Positions 16,377-24,026 of a stretch of DNA of 39,275 bases are shown here, piece after piece. This DNA is from a bacterium. Lineage in GTDB: Bacteria; Armatimonadota; Abditibacteriia; Abditibacteriales; Abditibacteriaceae. Made by a program: the position numbers and the translations under genes. Numbering within the stretch: position 1 is the stretch's first letter; the number at the start of each line of letters is the position of its first letter. The notes below the pieces were generated by a model that did not search any database, was not told where the DNA came from, and saw only the letters and a list, made by a program, of their open reading frames with translations. Location of the stretch: the NCBI GenBank assembly GCA_004172935.1, contig SDZD01000058.1, positions 1-39,275 of the forward strand. Direction: 5' to 3'.

Positions 16377-17879
16377 TCAATCAGTGTCGCCGACACTCGA
16401 AGGATTGTAATCAATTCCTGCTGCCAAATATGAATCTAACAGACTAGTTTTGTCTACTGCCTTAACATAGCCCTCATGTGGAGAGACTCGCCCGCGTTTC
16501 ACATGTGCGAGAATCGAATCGTTCATCATTAGCATCCCCATTGATTTGCCAACTTGCATCTGCGAAGGCAATTGGAATGTCTTGCCTTCGCGAATCAAGT
16601 TCGCCACAGCCGGAGGGCACAGCAAAATTTCGTGCGCTGCGACGCGCTTGCCATCTACAGTTCGGAGCAGCGTCTGAGCGATAACGCCCTTCAACGATTC
16701 CGACAGCATGACGCGAATCTGCGCCTGTTGGTCGGCTGGGAACTGGTCGATGATACGGTCAACCGTCGAAGGCGCCGTTGTGGTGTGCAATGTTCCGAAT
16801 ACAAGGTGTCCGGTTTCTGCCGTCTCGATAGCGATAGCGATGGTTTCTAGGTCACGCATTTCGCCGACCAGAACGATGTCGGGGTCCTCGCGCAACGCCG
16901 CGCGCAAAGCGCGTTTAAACGATTCGGTGTGAACGTGAACTTCGCGCTGGTTCACCAGACATTTGATGTTCTTGTGAACGAACTCGACTGGGTCTTCAAT
17001 CGTGATGATATGGTCGTCGCGATTTTTGTTGATGAAGTCCACCATCGCCGCCAGCGTCGTCGATTTGCCCGAACCCGTTGGTCCGGTGACAACCACCAAT
17101 CCCTTCGACAAAAAACACAAATCGAGGATGGCCCGTTCTAATTTCAGGTCTTCCGCCGTTAAAACGTCCGAAGGAATCAAGCGGAATACTGCGCCCATAC
17201 CTTTCCTGTCCATGAAATAGTTGCAACGAAAACGCGCCACGTCCTCTATTTCATACGCGAAGTCGGTATCGCCCTCGGCCTCGAACTGTTCGCGGTTGCG
17301 CTCTGGCAAAATTTCGAACAGCACACGCTGAAGCATGTCGTGGTTATGGACTTTGTACTCGTTGATGCGGTCGATCTTGCCATGAATACGCAACACCGGT
17401 TGCTCATCGCTCGAAAGGTGCAAATCGGAGGCTTCGACCTGCTTCATGTAGCGGAATAACTCGTCGATATGCCCGATTTCCCGGCTGCCAACGGGCGCCT
17501 TTGGCGCGGCGGCAACCGTCTCCGCTGGGCGTGGTGGCATCCCATTGCTGGCAGATGCCCCATTGCCTGTTCCATGTCCATCCGTCCCATGTGGATAGAT
17601 AGCGACTTGCGTTGTTGGGCCATTACGCCCCACTTTAATATCGAATGGGCCGTGCGACGATTGATAGGAAAACGAAAAACCGCCGTCTAGCCCAAGATTC
17701 TGGCGCAAATGCGGCGGTGTAATTTCGTTCAGCAGGTTTTGTAACGCGGCAGCCGGAACCAAAGCTCCCGCCGTTTGATTACCGCCGACAAACAATTGCA
17801 TCGGCTGGTCGTTAATGAGCATGACGCGCTCGGCATGTCGTTGCGACATCATGCCGATAAGCTGGTCGATCTGAGCCAT
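16377..17879 (-). CDS. pilT: Type IV pilus retraction ATPase PilT with extra N-terminal domain
   Basis: The 500-residue protein is longer than the usual PilT of about 340-370. Residues 130-480 are canonical: SDLHLSSDEQPVLRIHG, RFRCNYF, Walker A GPTGSGKS (266-273), EDPVEFVH (295-302), and the Walker B/Asp region DPDIVLVGEMRDLET (332-346). The His box GHLVFGTLHT (357-366) and LIREGKTFQ are also present. As a hexamer it would power pilus retraction and twitching. Residues about 13-96 look like a second, degenerate copy of the PilT N-terminal domain (RVMLINDQPMQLFVGG aligned with SDLHLSSDEQPVLRIHG). A Gly/Pro/Ala linker (97-130) joins the two. The cysteine-loop membrane protein follows in the same direction; no pilB or pilC is in the window. 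Confidence 0.92.
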   Translation of the reverse strand: MAQIDQLIGMMSQRHAERVMLINDQPMQLFVGGNQTAGALVPAAALQNLLNEITPPHLRQNLGLDGGFSFSYQSSHGPFDIKVGRNGPTTQVAIYPHGTDGHGTGNGASASNGMPPRPAETVAAAPKAPVGSREIGHIDELFRYMKQVEASDLHLSSDEQPVLRIHGKIDRINEYKVHNHDMLQRVLFEILPERNREQFEAEGDTDFAYEIEDVARFRCNYFMDRKGMGAVFRLIPSDVLTAEDLKLERAILDLCFLSKGLVVVTGPTGSGKSTTLAAMVDFINKNRDDHIITIEDPVEFVHKNIKCLVNQREVHVHTESFKRALRAALREDPDIVLVGEMRDLETIAIAIETAETGHLVFGTLHTTTAPSTVDRIIDQFPADQQAQIRVMLSESLKGVIAQTLLRTVDGKRVAAHEILLCPPAVANLIREGKTFQLPSQMQVGKSMGMLMMNDSILAHVKRGRVSPHEGYVKAVDKTSLLDSYLAAGIDYNPSSVGDTD

Positions 17880-18039
17880 GAAAGTAGAAAGAAGCTATGG
17901 AAAACGAGGCCGAGTTTATTATTTGTTTTATAAGTTGAAAGGGTAAAGTGGACAATTCCAAAACTTTTTCTCTAAATGAAACCACTATTGGCGTGAGAAT
18001 TCTCAAAAGCTGCCTTTGCATGGTTGATAACACAAACAA

Positions 18040-18068
18040 ATAAGGACTGGACATTGTCCAGTCCTTAT
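18040..18068 (-). terminator. Intrinsic terminator of the 18.1-18.6 kb gene
   Basis: A 13-bp perfect stem (18040-18052 with 18056-18068) with a 3-base loop. On the minus strand it follows the stop at 18078 by about 10 bases. Confidence 0.75.
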
Positions 18069-18077
18069 CTATTGAAA

Positions 18078-18581
18078 CTACTTTTCAGCTTCATCACCAT
18101 ACCATTCGTCCCAGAACTCCCGGTCACGTTGCGCCTTCGCTTTCAGGCTCTGTTCCCATTCGCCTTCGGGGAAAAACGAGGAGGTTAGCTCTTCGGGCGA
18201 TAGGTGGGCCTGCAAATCCTTGAAGCGGTACGAGATGTCGCGCCATACAACTGCTTCACTCCACTTCGGATCGCCGTAACGATAGTTGAGGAATAGGTCG
18301 GGTACGCGCTCGGCCTCAAGATGACCGCCAAAGTGGCGACCTGCATGACCGTCGCGATACTCGACCAAGAACACACCCTCATAGTGGGGATGGCGAGTGG
18401 GGCGCGCCTGAAGATACGATTCCGTCACCGCTTGTGGGTCGTATTCCTTCTTTTCCAAAATCACATAATCGTTGCGCGATTTATCTGTCGGCAACGCTTC
18501 AATCGCCTCAATGATTAATTCATTCGTGGGTTCTTCAAATTCCCATGCCGAATGAACATTGAGTAAATATTTCGTAGACAT
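18078..18581 (-). CDS. Cytoplasmic protein of unknown function
   Basis: The 167-residue soluble, acidic protein is rich in Glu, Tyr and Trp, with no signal peptide, membrane segment or Cys. It begins MSTKYLLNVHSAWEFEE. The centre has FLVEYRDGHAGRHFGGH and the C-terminus is helical and charged (REFWDEWYGDEAEK). I do not recognise it. One of the few clear Shine-Dalgarno sequences here, AAAGGAG, precedes the start by about 13 bases. It has its own terminator and lies between pilT and an SDR gene, apparently as a single-gene unit. Confidence 0.72.
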   Translation of the reverse strand: MSTKYLLNVHSAWEFEEPTNELIIEAIEALPTDKSRNDYVILEKKEYDPQAVTESYLQARPTRHPHYEGVFLVEYRDGHAGRHFGGHLEAERVPDLFLNYRYGDPKWSEAVVWRDISYRFKDLQAHLSPEELTSSFFPEGEWEQSLKAKAQRDREFWDEWYGDEAEK

Positions 18582-18770
18582 TTCGTGTGAATTTCTCCTT
18601 TATTTCCTGAAGTGTTATATTTTTCCCTCTGAGAAGGCGTCGATAACTCCTTCAAATCACAGTAATTGACACCTTTTGGCCCTTCCTTGTTCAATTTCTA
18701 AGCCCAGATCATGTTTTCGTATCGGCAGAGCCGCATCACACCCCGAAATTGTCCTCTCGCCGCAAAATGA

Positions 18771-18803
18771 AAAAGCCCGACCTGTATCGTAGGTCGGGCT
18801 TTT
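18771..18803 (-). terminator. Intrinsic terminator of the SDR gene
   Basis: A 13-bp perfect stem (18771-18783 with 18791-18803) with a 7-base loop and A/T tracts at both ends. It lies 20 bases past the SDR stop on the minus strand. Confidence 0.85.
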
Positions 18804-18823
18804 CGTTTCCAATTGTTTGTTTG

Positions 18824-19618
18824 TCAAAGAATCGAGCGTAACAAGCCGCCCTCGACACGAAGCGCCGCGCCATTCGTCGCTGCCGATGCCTGGCTGGCGA
18901 CGTACACGATCATGTTGGCGATCTCTTCCGGTTCGATGAATCGTTTCAAAATCGAGGAAGGCCGCGCATGTGCGAAGAACTCCTGCTCCATCTCCTCTTT
19001 CGAAAATCCCTTCTCCTTCGCCAGTTGTCCCACGAAAGTTTCTACTCCCTCCGAAGCCGTTGGCCCCGGCAAAACGCTGTTAACCGTGACCCCGGTGCCC
19101 GTCGTTGTTTCGGCCATTCCTCGCGCCACCGATAACTGCGCCGTTTTGGTCATGCCGTAATGAATCATTTCCGTCGGAATGTTGACCGCCGATTCGCTCG
19201 ATACGAAAATGATGCGCCCCCAATCCTGCTGTTTCATGCGTGGCAAATAATAGCGGCTCAGCCGAATGCCCGACAGAACGTTGACTTCGAAGAAGTGCAA
19301 CCACTCTTCATCGCTGATTTCTTCGAATGCCTTTGGCTCGAAGATGCCCATATTGTTCACCAATATATCGGCATCTGGCACTGCATCGGTGAACGTTTTG
19401 ACACCTTCAGCAGTCCCCAGATCGGCGGCCACGCCGCGCACATCGGCATCTGGCACAAGCTCTTTGAGTCGTGTGATGGCGCCTTCGACCCGCTGCGCTG
19501 TACGCCCATTGATGACGACCTGAGTGCCCTCTTTCGCCAGTCCTACTGCCGAAGCAAACCCAATCCCAGCCGTCGAGCCAGTTACAACGGCCACTTTGCC
19601 TTTTAATCCGAAATCCAT
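18824..19618 (-). CDS. Short-chain dehydrogenase/reductase (SDR) family oxidoreductase
   Basis: The 264-residue classical SDR has a cofactor site TGSTAGIG (13-20), NNMG (88-91), a catalytic Ser in FVSSESA (about 140-142), Y154 and K158 in HYGMTK, and SVLPGPTASEG. The NGRT segment after the second strand suggests a preference for NADP(H), as it lacks the acidic residue typical of NAD binding. The sequence SEGVETFVGQLAKEKG matches a large uncharacterised SDR subfamily; the substrate is unknown. It is a single gene, transcribed away from the GH27 pair. Confidence 0.92.
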   Translation of the reverse strand: MDFGLKGKVAVVTGSTAGIGFASAVGLAKEGTQVVINGRTAQRVEGAITRLKELVPDADVRGVAADLGTAEGVKTFTDAVPDADILVNNMGIFEPKAFEEISDEEWLHFFEVNVLSGIRLSRYYLPRMKQQDWGRIIFVSSESAVNIPTEMIHYGMTKTAQLSVARGMAETTTGTGVTVNSVLPGPTASEGVETFVGQLAKEKGFSKEEMEQEFFAHARPSSILKRFIEPEEIANMIVYVASQASAATNGAALRVEGGLLRSIL

Positions 19619-19853
19619 AAAAGTTGCTCTTTTAAAAGGACAGCGGGCGCAAGAATAGTTCCGTGATAATGCCCGTTCTAAAAATGGGACTCATGCCACA
19701 TAAAAAAGTCGAAACCGCCGCGATATGGTGCGCTCAAAACCATGAGCGCAGTCCAAACCAAAATCTATAATAGCCATCGGGAAGCAACGGGCATCCGTCA
19801 AAAATTAAGCACTCCCGATTTGTTCTCTTGCGGTTTACTGCGCCCCTCATCCT

Positions 19854-21836
19854 ATGAACCGAGTTGCCATCTCGCGCGGCGCACTGTTAGCCGCCCTTCT
19901 CACTGTTGGAATTGGAACCGCCAACGCTGCCGATTTTAATGTCGAAACGCTCGATCTCTCAACCATGAGCGCCGGATGGCAGAAGCCTCTCGTCAATAAA
20001 AGCGCTGGTGGTGCCACGCTTAAAGTTGGAGGCCAAGCCTACACGCGCGGCATTGGTACACACGCCGACTCACAACTCGCGATCAATGTTTTTGGCGCCG
20101 CGACCCGCTTCTCTGCCTTGGTCGGTTTGGATGACGAAGCCGAGGGCAAAGGCAGCGTAGTCTTTGAGGTCTACGCCGATAAGAAACTCGTAGCCACCAG
20201 TGGAGTCATTCGTGGCCGTGACAAACCCAAGCGCATCGAAGCCGACGTGACGGGCGTCAAACAAATCGCTCTCGTTGTGCAATCAAATGATGATGGTATC
20301 GACTACGATCACGCCGATTGGATTGAACCCACTCTGGTTTTGACTGGCACAGCCCCCGTTCAACCCATCGCTGTTCAAGCCGCCAACCTCGCTGGCGTCG
20401 ATGACGAAACCCCTCTCGCCATCTTCCCTTCATCCAAACCACTTCCTGAACCCCAGATTCATGGCGCGCGCGTCTTTGGCACTACTCCCAACCGTCCGTT
20501 CCTCTTTGGGGTTGCTGCTACTGGTGAAGGCCCTCTCAAATACAGTGCGAAGGGTTTACCCACCGGGCTTAAAATCGACTCGAACACAGGCATCATTACT
20601 GGTTCTGTGGGCAGCGAGGGCACCTACACCGTTTCCATCGAAGTTCGCGGTGCCAAAGGTGCCACCAAGCGTAATTTGGTTATCGTCGCAGGTACACACA
20701 AACTATCCCAAACCCCGCCGCTAGGCTGGAACTCATGGAATATCTATTACTGCGACGTGGATGAAGCAAAAGTGCGCGCTGCTACTGACGAACTCGTCGG
20801 TCTCGGCCTCCAAAAACACGGCTTCCAATACGTCAACATCGACGACTGCTGGCAAGCCCCCCGACTCGCCGATGGCTCAATCGGAGTCAACAAAAAGTTC
20901 GGCGATATGAAGAAGTTGGGTGACTACATCCACTCCAAAGGCTTGCTCTTCGGCATCTATTCCAGCCCCGGCCCCAAAACCTGCGCTGGTTACGATGGTT
21001 CCTACGGCCACGAAGCACAAGACGCCAAATCCTACGCGAGTTGGGGTGTTGACTACCTCAAGTACGATTGGTGTTCCTACGGTGGCATCGCTGATGGCAC
21101 TGGACCCACACCGCTCGATGGCCTCGAACGCCAAAAATTCCCCTACGCCACCATGCGCCGCGCTCTCGATTCCGCAGGTCGCGACATCGTCTACAGCTTG
21201 TGCCAGTACGGTATGGGCGATGTTTGGAAATGGGGTGCCGATCCCGACATACAGGGCAACGTATGGCGTACTACAGGCGACATCGGCCCCTCATGGGCCA
21301 GCATGATTAACATCGGTTTCGCCCAGTCCGACCATGCTCTTTACGCCGGGCCGGGCCACTGGAACGACCCCGACATGCTGTTCATGCACGCTCTCAAGCC
21401 CAACGAACAGCTCGTCCACCTCACTCTCTGGAGCTTGCAAGCCGCTCCGCTGTTGATCGGCTCCGATATGTCTAAGGCCACACCTTTCACCATCGACGCC
21501 CTTAGCAACGATGAGATGATCGACATCGACCAAGACCCCTTGGGCCACGCCGCTGAGCGCCGTGCTCAGCGCGGCTCCACTCAGGTCTGGTCCCGTCCGC
21601 TCTGGAACGGTACGACTGCCGTTGGCCTCTTCAATACAAGCCGTACCAAAACCAAAGTGTCGGCGAAGTGGCTCGAACTCGGCATTCGTGGCACCCAGCC
21701 CGTGCGCGATGTCTGGGGCCGCCGCGACTTGGGCCGCTTCACCAACGAGATCACTCTCGACGTGCCCGCCCACGGCGTTCAATACCTAATCGTCGGCACC
21801 CCTAACGCCACCGATTACACCCCGAAAGCCAACTAA
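19854..21836 (+). CDS. Secreted GH27 alpha-galactosidase-like enzyme with NPCBM and Ig-like domains
   Basis: The 660-residue protein has a signal peptide ending ANA-AD (about 26). Residues 30-160 form an NPCBM carbohydrate-binding domain (GGQAYTRGIGTHADSQL, DHADWIEP). Residues 195-280 are a putative Ig-like domain with GLPTGLKIDSNTGIITG. The GH27 barrel starts at TPPLGWNSWNIYYCDVDE (about 286) with YVNIDDCWQ. The nucleophile is D405 in LKYDWCSYGG, the acid/base probably D476 in RTTGDI, and GHWNDPDML follows. A C-terminal beta domain ends near VQYLIVG. It should release terminal alpha-galactosyl residues from plant or microbial glycans outside the cytoplasm. A second GH27 gene follows after a hairpin. 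Confidence 0.93.
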   Translation: MNRVAISRGALLAALLTVGIGTANAADFNVETLDLSTMSAGWQKPLVNKSAGGATLKVGGQAYTRGIGTHADSQLAINVFGAATRFSALVGLDDEAEGKGSVVFEVYADKKLVATSGVIRGRDKPKRIEADVTGVKQIALVVQSNDDGIDYDHADWIEPTLVLTGTAPVQPIAVQAANLAGVDDETPLAIFPSSKPLPEPQIHGARVFGTTPNRPFLFGVAATGEGPLKYSAKGLPTGLKIDSNTGIITGSVGSEGTYTVSIEVRGAKGATKRNLVIVAGTHKLSQTPPLGWNSWNIYYCDVDEAKVRAATDELVGLGLQKHGFQYVNIDDCWQAPRLADGSIGVNKKFGDMKKLGDYIHSKGLLFGIYSSPGPKTCAGYDGSYGHEAQDAKSYASWGVDYLKYDWCSYGGIADGTGPTPLDGLERQKFPYATMRRALDSAGRDIVYSLCQYGMGDVWKWGADPDIQGNVWRTTGDIGPSWASMINIGFAQSDHALYAGPGHWNDPDMLFMHALKPNEQLVHLTLWSLQAAPLLIGSDMSKATPFTIDALSNDEMIDIDQDPLGHAAERRAQRGSTQVWSRPLWNGTTAVGLFNTSRTKTKVSAKWLELGIRGTQPVRDVWGRRDLGRFTNEITLDVPAHGVQYLIVGTPNATDYTPKAN

Positions 21837-21841
21837 TTTAC

Positions 21842-21874
21842 GAGCGCGCTGGATACTTGGTATCCAGCGCGCTC
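21842..21874 (+). terminator. Hairpin between the two GH27 genes
   Basis: A 14-bp perfect stem (21842-21855 with 21861-21874), GC-rich with a 5-base loop, is followed by TGTTTC. It lies 5 bases after the first stop and 16 bases before the second start, so it either ends the first transcript or lowers expression of the second gene. Confidence 0.65.
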
Positions 21875-21890
21875 TGTTTCTGGCCCAAAC

Positions 21891-23219
21891 ATGATGGAAA
21901 ATTCCTCTCCCCAATTCTGTGTTTTGGCAGCGTTAATCCTAACTCTGCCTTCGGCTGGGCACGCTGATAAGCTTGGCGACAAGCCCTATCTCGGTTGGAG
22001 TAGTTGGAGCCTTCAGGCCACAAAATACCCTGGTTATGGTGGGCAAGGTTGGTTGACGGCTCAGCATGTCAAGGAGCAATCCGATGCTATGGCCGCAAAA
22101 CTCCAGAGTCACGGCTACAAATACGTCAACATGGATTCCGGCTGGCGCGGTGGCTGGGACGAATTTGGACTCCCTACCGCCCATAAAGAGCGCTTTCCCG
22201 ACGGCATCAAGGATGTCGCCGACTACGTTCATGCCAAAGGCCAAAAATTCGGCATCTACTACGTCCCCGGCATCGACGACGACCTGCTTGCCCTCAACCC
22301 ACCCATCAAAAACACGCTCTATCACATTCGCGACATCGTGTTCACTCCTCGTCGCCTTGCCAACGGTTGGGGCGGCGGCAACGCCATCGACTTCTCCAAA
22401 CCTGGCTCTCAGCAGTACATCCAATCCATCGCCGACCAATTCGCCAGTTGGGGTATCGACTTCCTGAAGTTTGATGGTGTTACTCCTGGCAGTGACCAGC
22501 GTAACCCCACTATCGACGCTCGCCCCGATGTCGCGGCATGGAAGCGTGCCCTCAAAAAAACGGGCCGCCCCATATGGCTCACCATCTCGTGGAACGTAGA
22601 CCTCTTCGATAACAAATTCTGGCGTAAAAACTCTAATGCCATCCGCACGGGCAGCGATGTCGAATCATACGACGAATGGCTTACCCATTGGCCACAAATC
22701 ACCTGGCGTTTCGCCGCCGCCCGTCGCTCGTGGATGCTCGCCGGACGCGGACGTGGCTGGAACGACCTCGACTCCCTATTGGTTGGCAACGGCGCGATGA
22801 GTGGACTCACTCCTGAAGAGCGTCGTACGACGGTTACTCTCTGGGCCATTCAATGTTCGCCTCTTTACTGTGGCGACGACCTCACCAAATTAGACCTCTT
22901 CGCCAATCAACTCCTCACCAACGACGAAGTCATTGCCGTCCAACAAGCCGGAATCGTTGCCTCACCTGTTAATGACGACCTTCAAAAACAAATCTGGTCT
23001 ATTAAAAATCGCGATGGTAGCCGCACAGTCGCGTTCTTCAACCTCGGCGACCAAGCCCAAACTCTGAGCGTCACATGGAAACAACTCGGACTGCGCGGCC
23101 CCCAGTCCATACGTGACCTCTGGACTCACAGTGATTTAGGTCAAAGGTCTGACAAACTAGAAATACAACTCCCTTTTCACGGTTCGTGTTTGCTATCCCT
23201 TAAAGCACCAAAAAGATAA
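21891..23219 (+). CDS. Secreted GH27 family glycosidase, single-domain
   Basis: The 442-residue protein has a signal peptide (CVLAALILTLPSAGHA) followed directly by the GH27 barrel: KPYLGWSSWSLQ and YVNMDSGWR. The nucleophile is probably D195 in FLKFDGV and the acid/base D256 in IRTGSDV, with GRGWNDLDSL further on. The C-terminal beta domain repeats the neighbour's pattern (WKQLGLRGPQSIRDLWTHSDLG against LGIRGTQPVRDVWGRRDLG), showing common descent. Sequence divergence, including the absence of the double-Cys DDCW and the WC after the nucleophile, suggests a different specificity such as alpha-galactosidase versus beta-L-arabinopyranosidase. It lies 54 bases after the first GH27 gene. Confidence 0.9.
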   Translation: MMENSSPQFCVLAALILTLPSAGHADKLGDKPYLGWSSWSLQATKYPGYGGQGWLTAQHVKEQSDAMAAKLQSHGYKYVNMDSGWRGGWDEFGLPTAHKERFPDGIKDVADYVHAKGQKFGIYYVPGIDDDLLALNPPIKNTLYHIRDIVFTPRRLANGWGGGNAIDFSKPGSQQYIQSIADQFASWGIDFLKFDGVTPGSDQRNPTIDARPDVAAWKRALKKTGRPIWLTISWNVDLFDNKFWRKNSNAIRTGSDVESYDEWLTHWPQITWRFAAARRSWMLAGRGRGWNDLDSLLVGNGAMSGLTPEERRTTVTLWAIQCSPLYCGDDLTKLDLFANQLLTNDEVIAVQQAGIVASPVNDDLQKQIWSIKNRDGSRTVAFFNLGDQAQTLSVTWKQLGLRGPQSIRDLWTHSDLGQRSDKLEIQLPFHGSCLLSLKAPKR

Positions 23220-23245
23220 GTCGTGCTGTTGACGATTCCACATTC

Positions 23246-23953
23246 TTACTTCTTTCGTCCAAACACCAATCCCACTCGCGAGCAATAGCGCTTCCATGCC
23301 TCGCCGCCCTTCGCGGCCAAGCGCTTCTCCTCTTGCCACACCCCGAAAATCATATACAGCGTCGTCGCGATATTAAATCCGAGCCAGTTGGTTTTTAGAA
23401 GCGGTGTTGCCCACAGTAATATCAGTGGCGCCCATTCCATCGGATGGCGACTCCATGCATAAGGCCCGCGCTCTAAGTCAAGGCTATCTGTGCCGTCTGG
23501 TGTCTGCGCTTCCGCTTCGGCGATGGCGTCTTTAGCTTGCACCGCATCAATCGCGCCTTCGACGCCCGAAAAGCGTCTGAATCGCAGCTCTTTTACGCTC
23601 CATAGCGCGACGACGATGCAGGCGAGTTGAACAGCCCAATGAGCATCGCGTTTAAGGCCAGTCGCGCGATAAATTACTTTCTGAGGACGCGACATCACGA
23701 CACCGACTAATGCCATCGTCGCTACCAACGCCTGCACGTTGAAAAACAGCCGATAGAAGCCGCGCCCAAATCGCTCTCCTATCAGCTTTTGAGTCATCTC
23801 CTTGCTTCGCGCCGAAGATAGCCACGAATGAAATGCTCCGAACGCCACCGTCGCGCCAAAGGCTTGCCACGCTCCAATTTTGGCCGCGCGCGGCGAGGTG
23901 AAACGGTCAGCATAGGGGAGGGCACGCCAGAATAGGAGAAGAAAACGCATCAC
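23246..23953 (-). CDS. NnrU / isoprenylcysteine methyltransferase-like membrane protein
   Basis: The 235-residue polytopic protein has hydrophobic segments near 28-45, 75-95, 108-122, 175-190 and 192-208. The C-terminal part matches the NnrU/ICMT/PEMT superfamily: YAWSRHPMEWAPL followed by FGVWQEEKRLAAKGG and a closing WKRYCSRVG. In this superfamily the RHP and EE motifs form the S-adenosylmethionine site; NnrU proteins themselves have no settled reaction. A hydrophilic insertion at about 128-160 is Asp/Ala/Glu-rich. It converges with the second GH27 gene and lies downstream of the propeller lipoprotein. Confidence 0.72.
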   Translation of the reverse strand: MMRFLLLFWRALPYADRFTSPRAAKIGAWQAFGATVAFGAFHSWLSSARSKEMTQKLIGERFGRGFYRLFFNVQALVATMALVGVVMSRPQKVIYRATGLKRDAHWAVQLACIVVALWSVKELRFRRFSGVEGAIDAVQAKDAIAEAEAQTPDGTDSLDLERGPYAWSRHPMEWAPLILLWATPLLKTNWLGFNIATTLYMIFGVWQEEKRLAAKGGEAWKRYCSRVGLVFGRKK

Positions 23954-23966
23954 GCCTTATAACGCA

Positions 23967-24002
23967 AATGAGACGCCGGATAAATTCGTCCGGCACCTCA
24001 TT
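23967..24002 (-). terminator. Intrinsic terminator of the propeller gene
   Basis: The hairpin pairs AATGAG...CGCCGGA with TCCGG...CTCATT, with one internal mismatch region and an AT loop. It lies 25 bases past the propeller stop on the minus strand. Confidence 0.65.
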
Positions 24003-24026
24003 CAACTCTTTATTTGGCTATGTCTA

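Noticed and set aside
19742..19939. 65-codon frame overlapping the start of the first GH27 gene
   Set aside because: It overlaps the GH27 signal peptide in another frame, has no ribosome binding site and no protein-like pattern.
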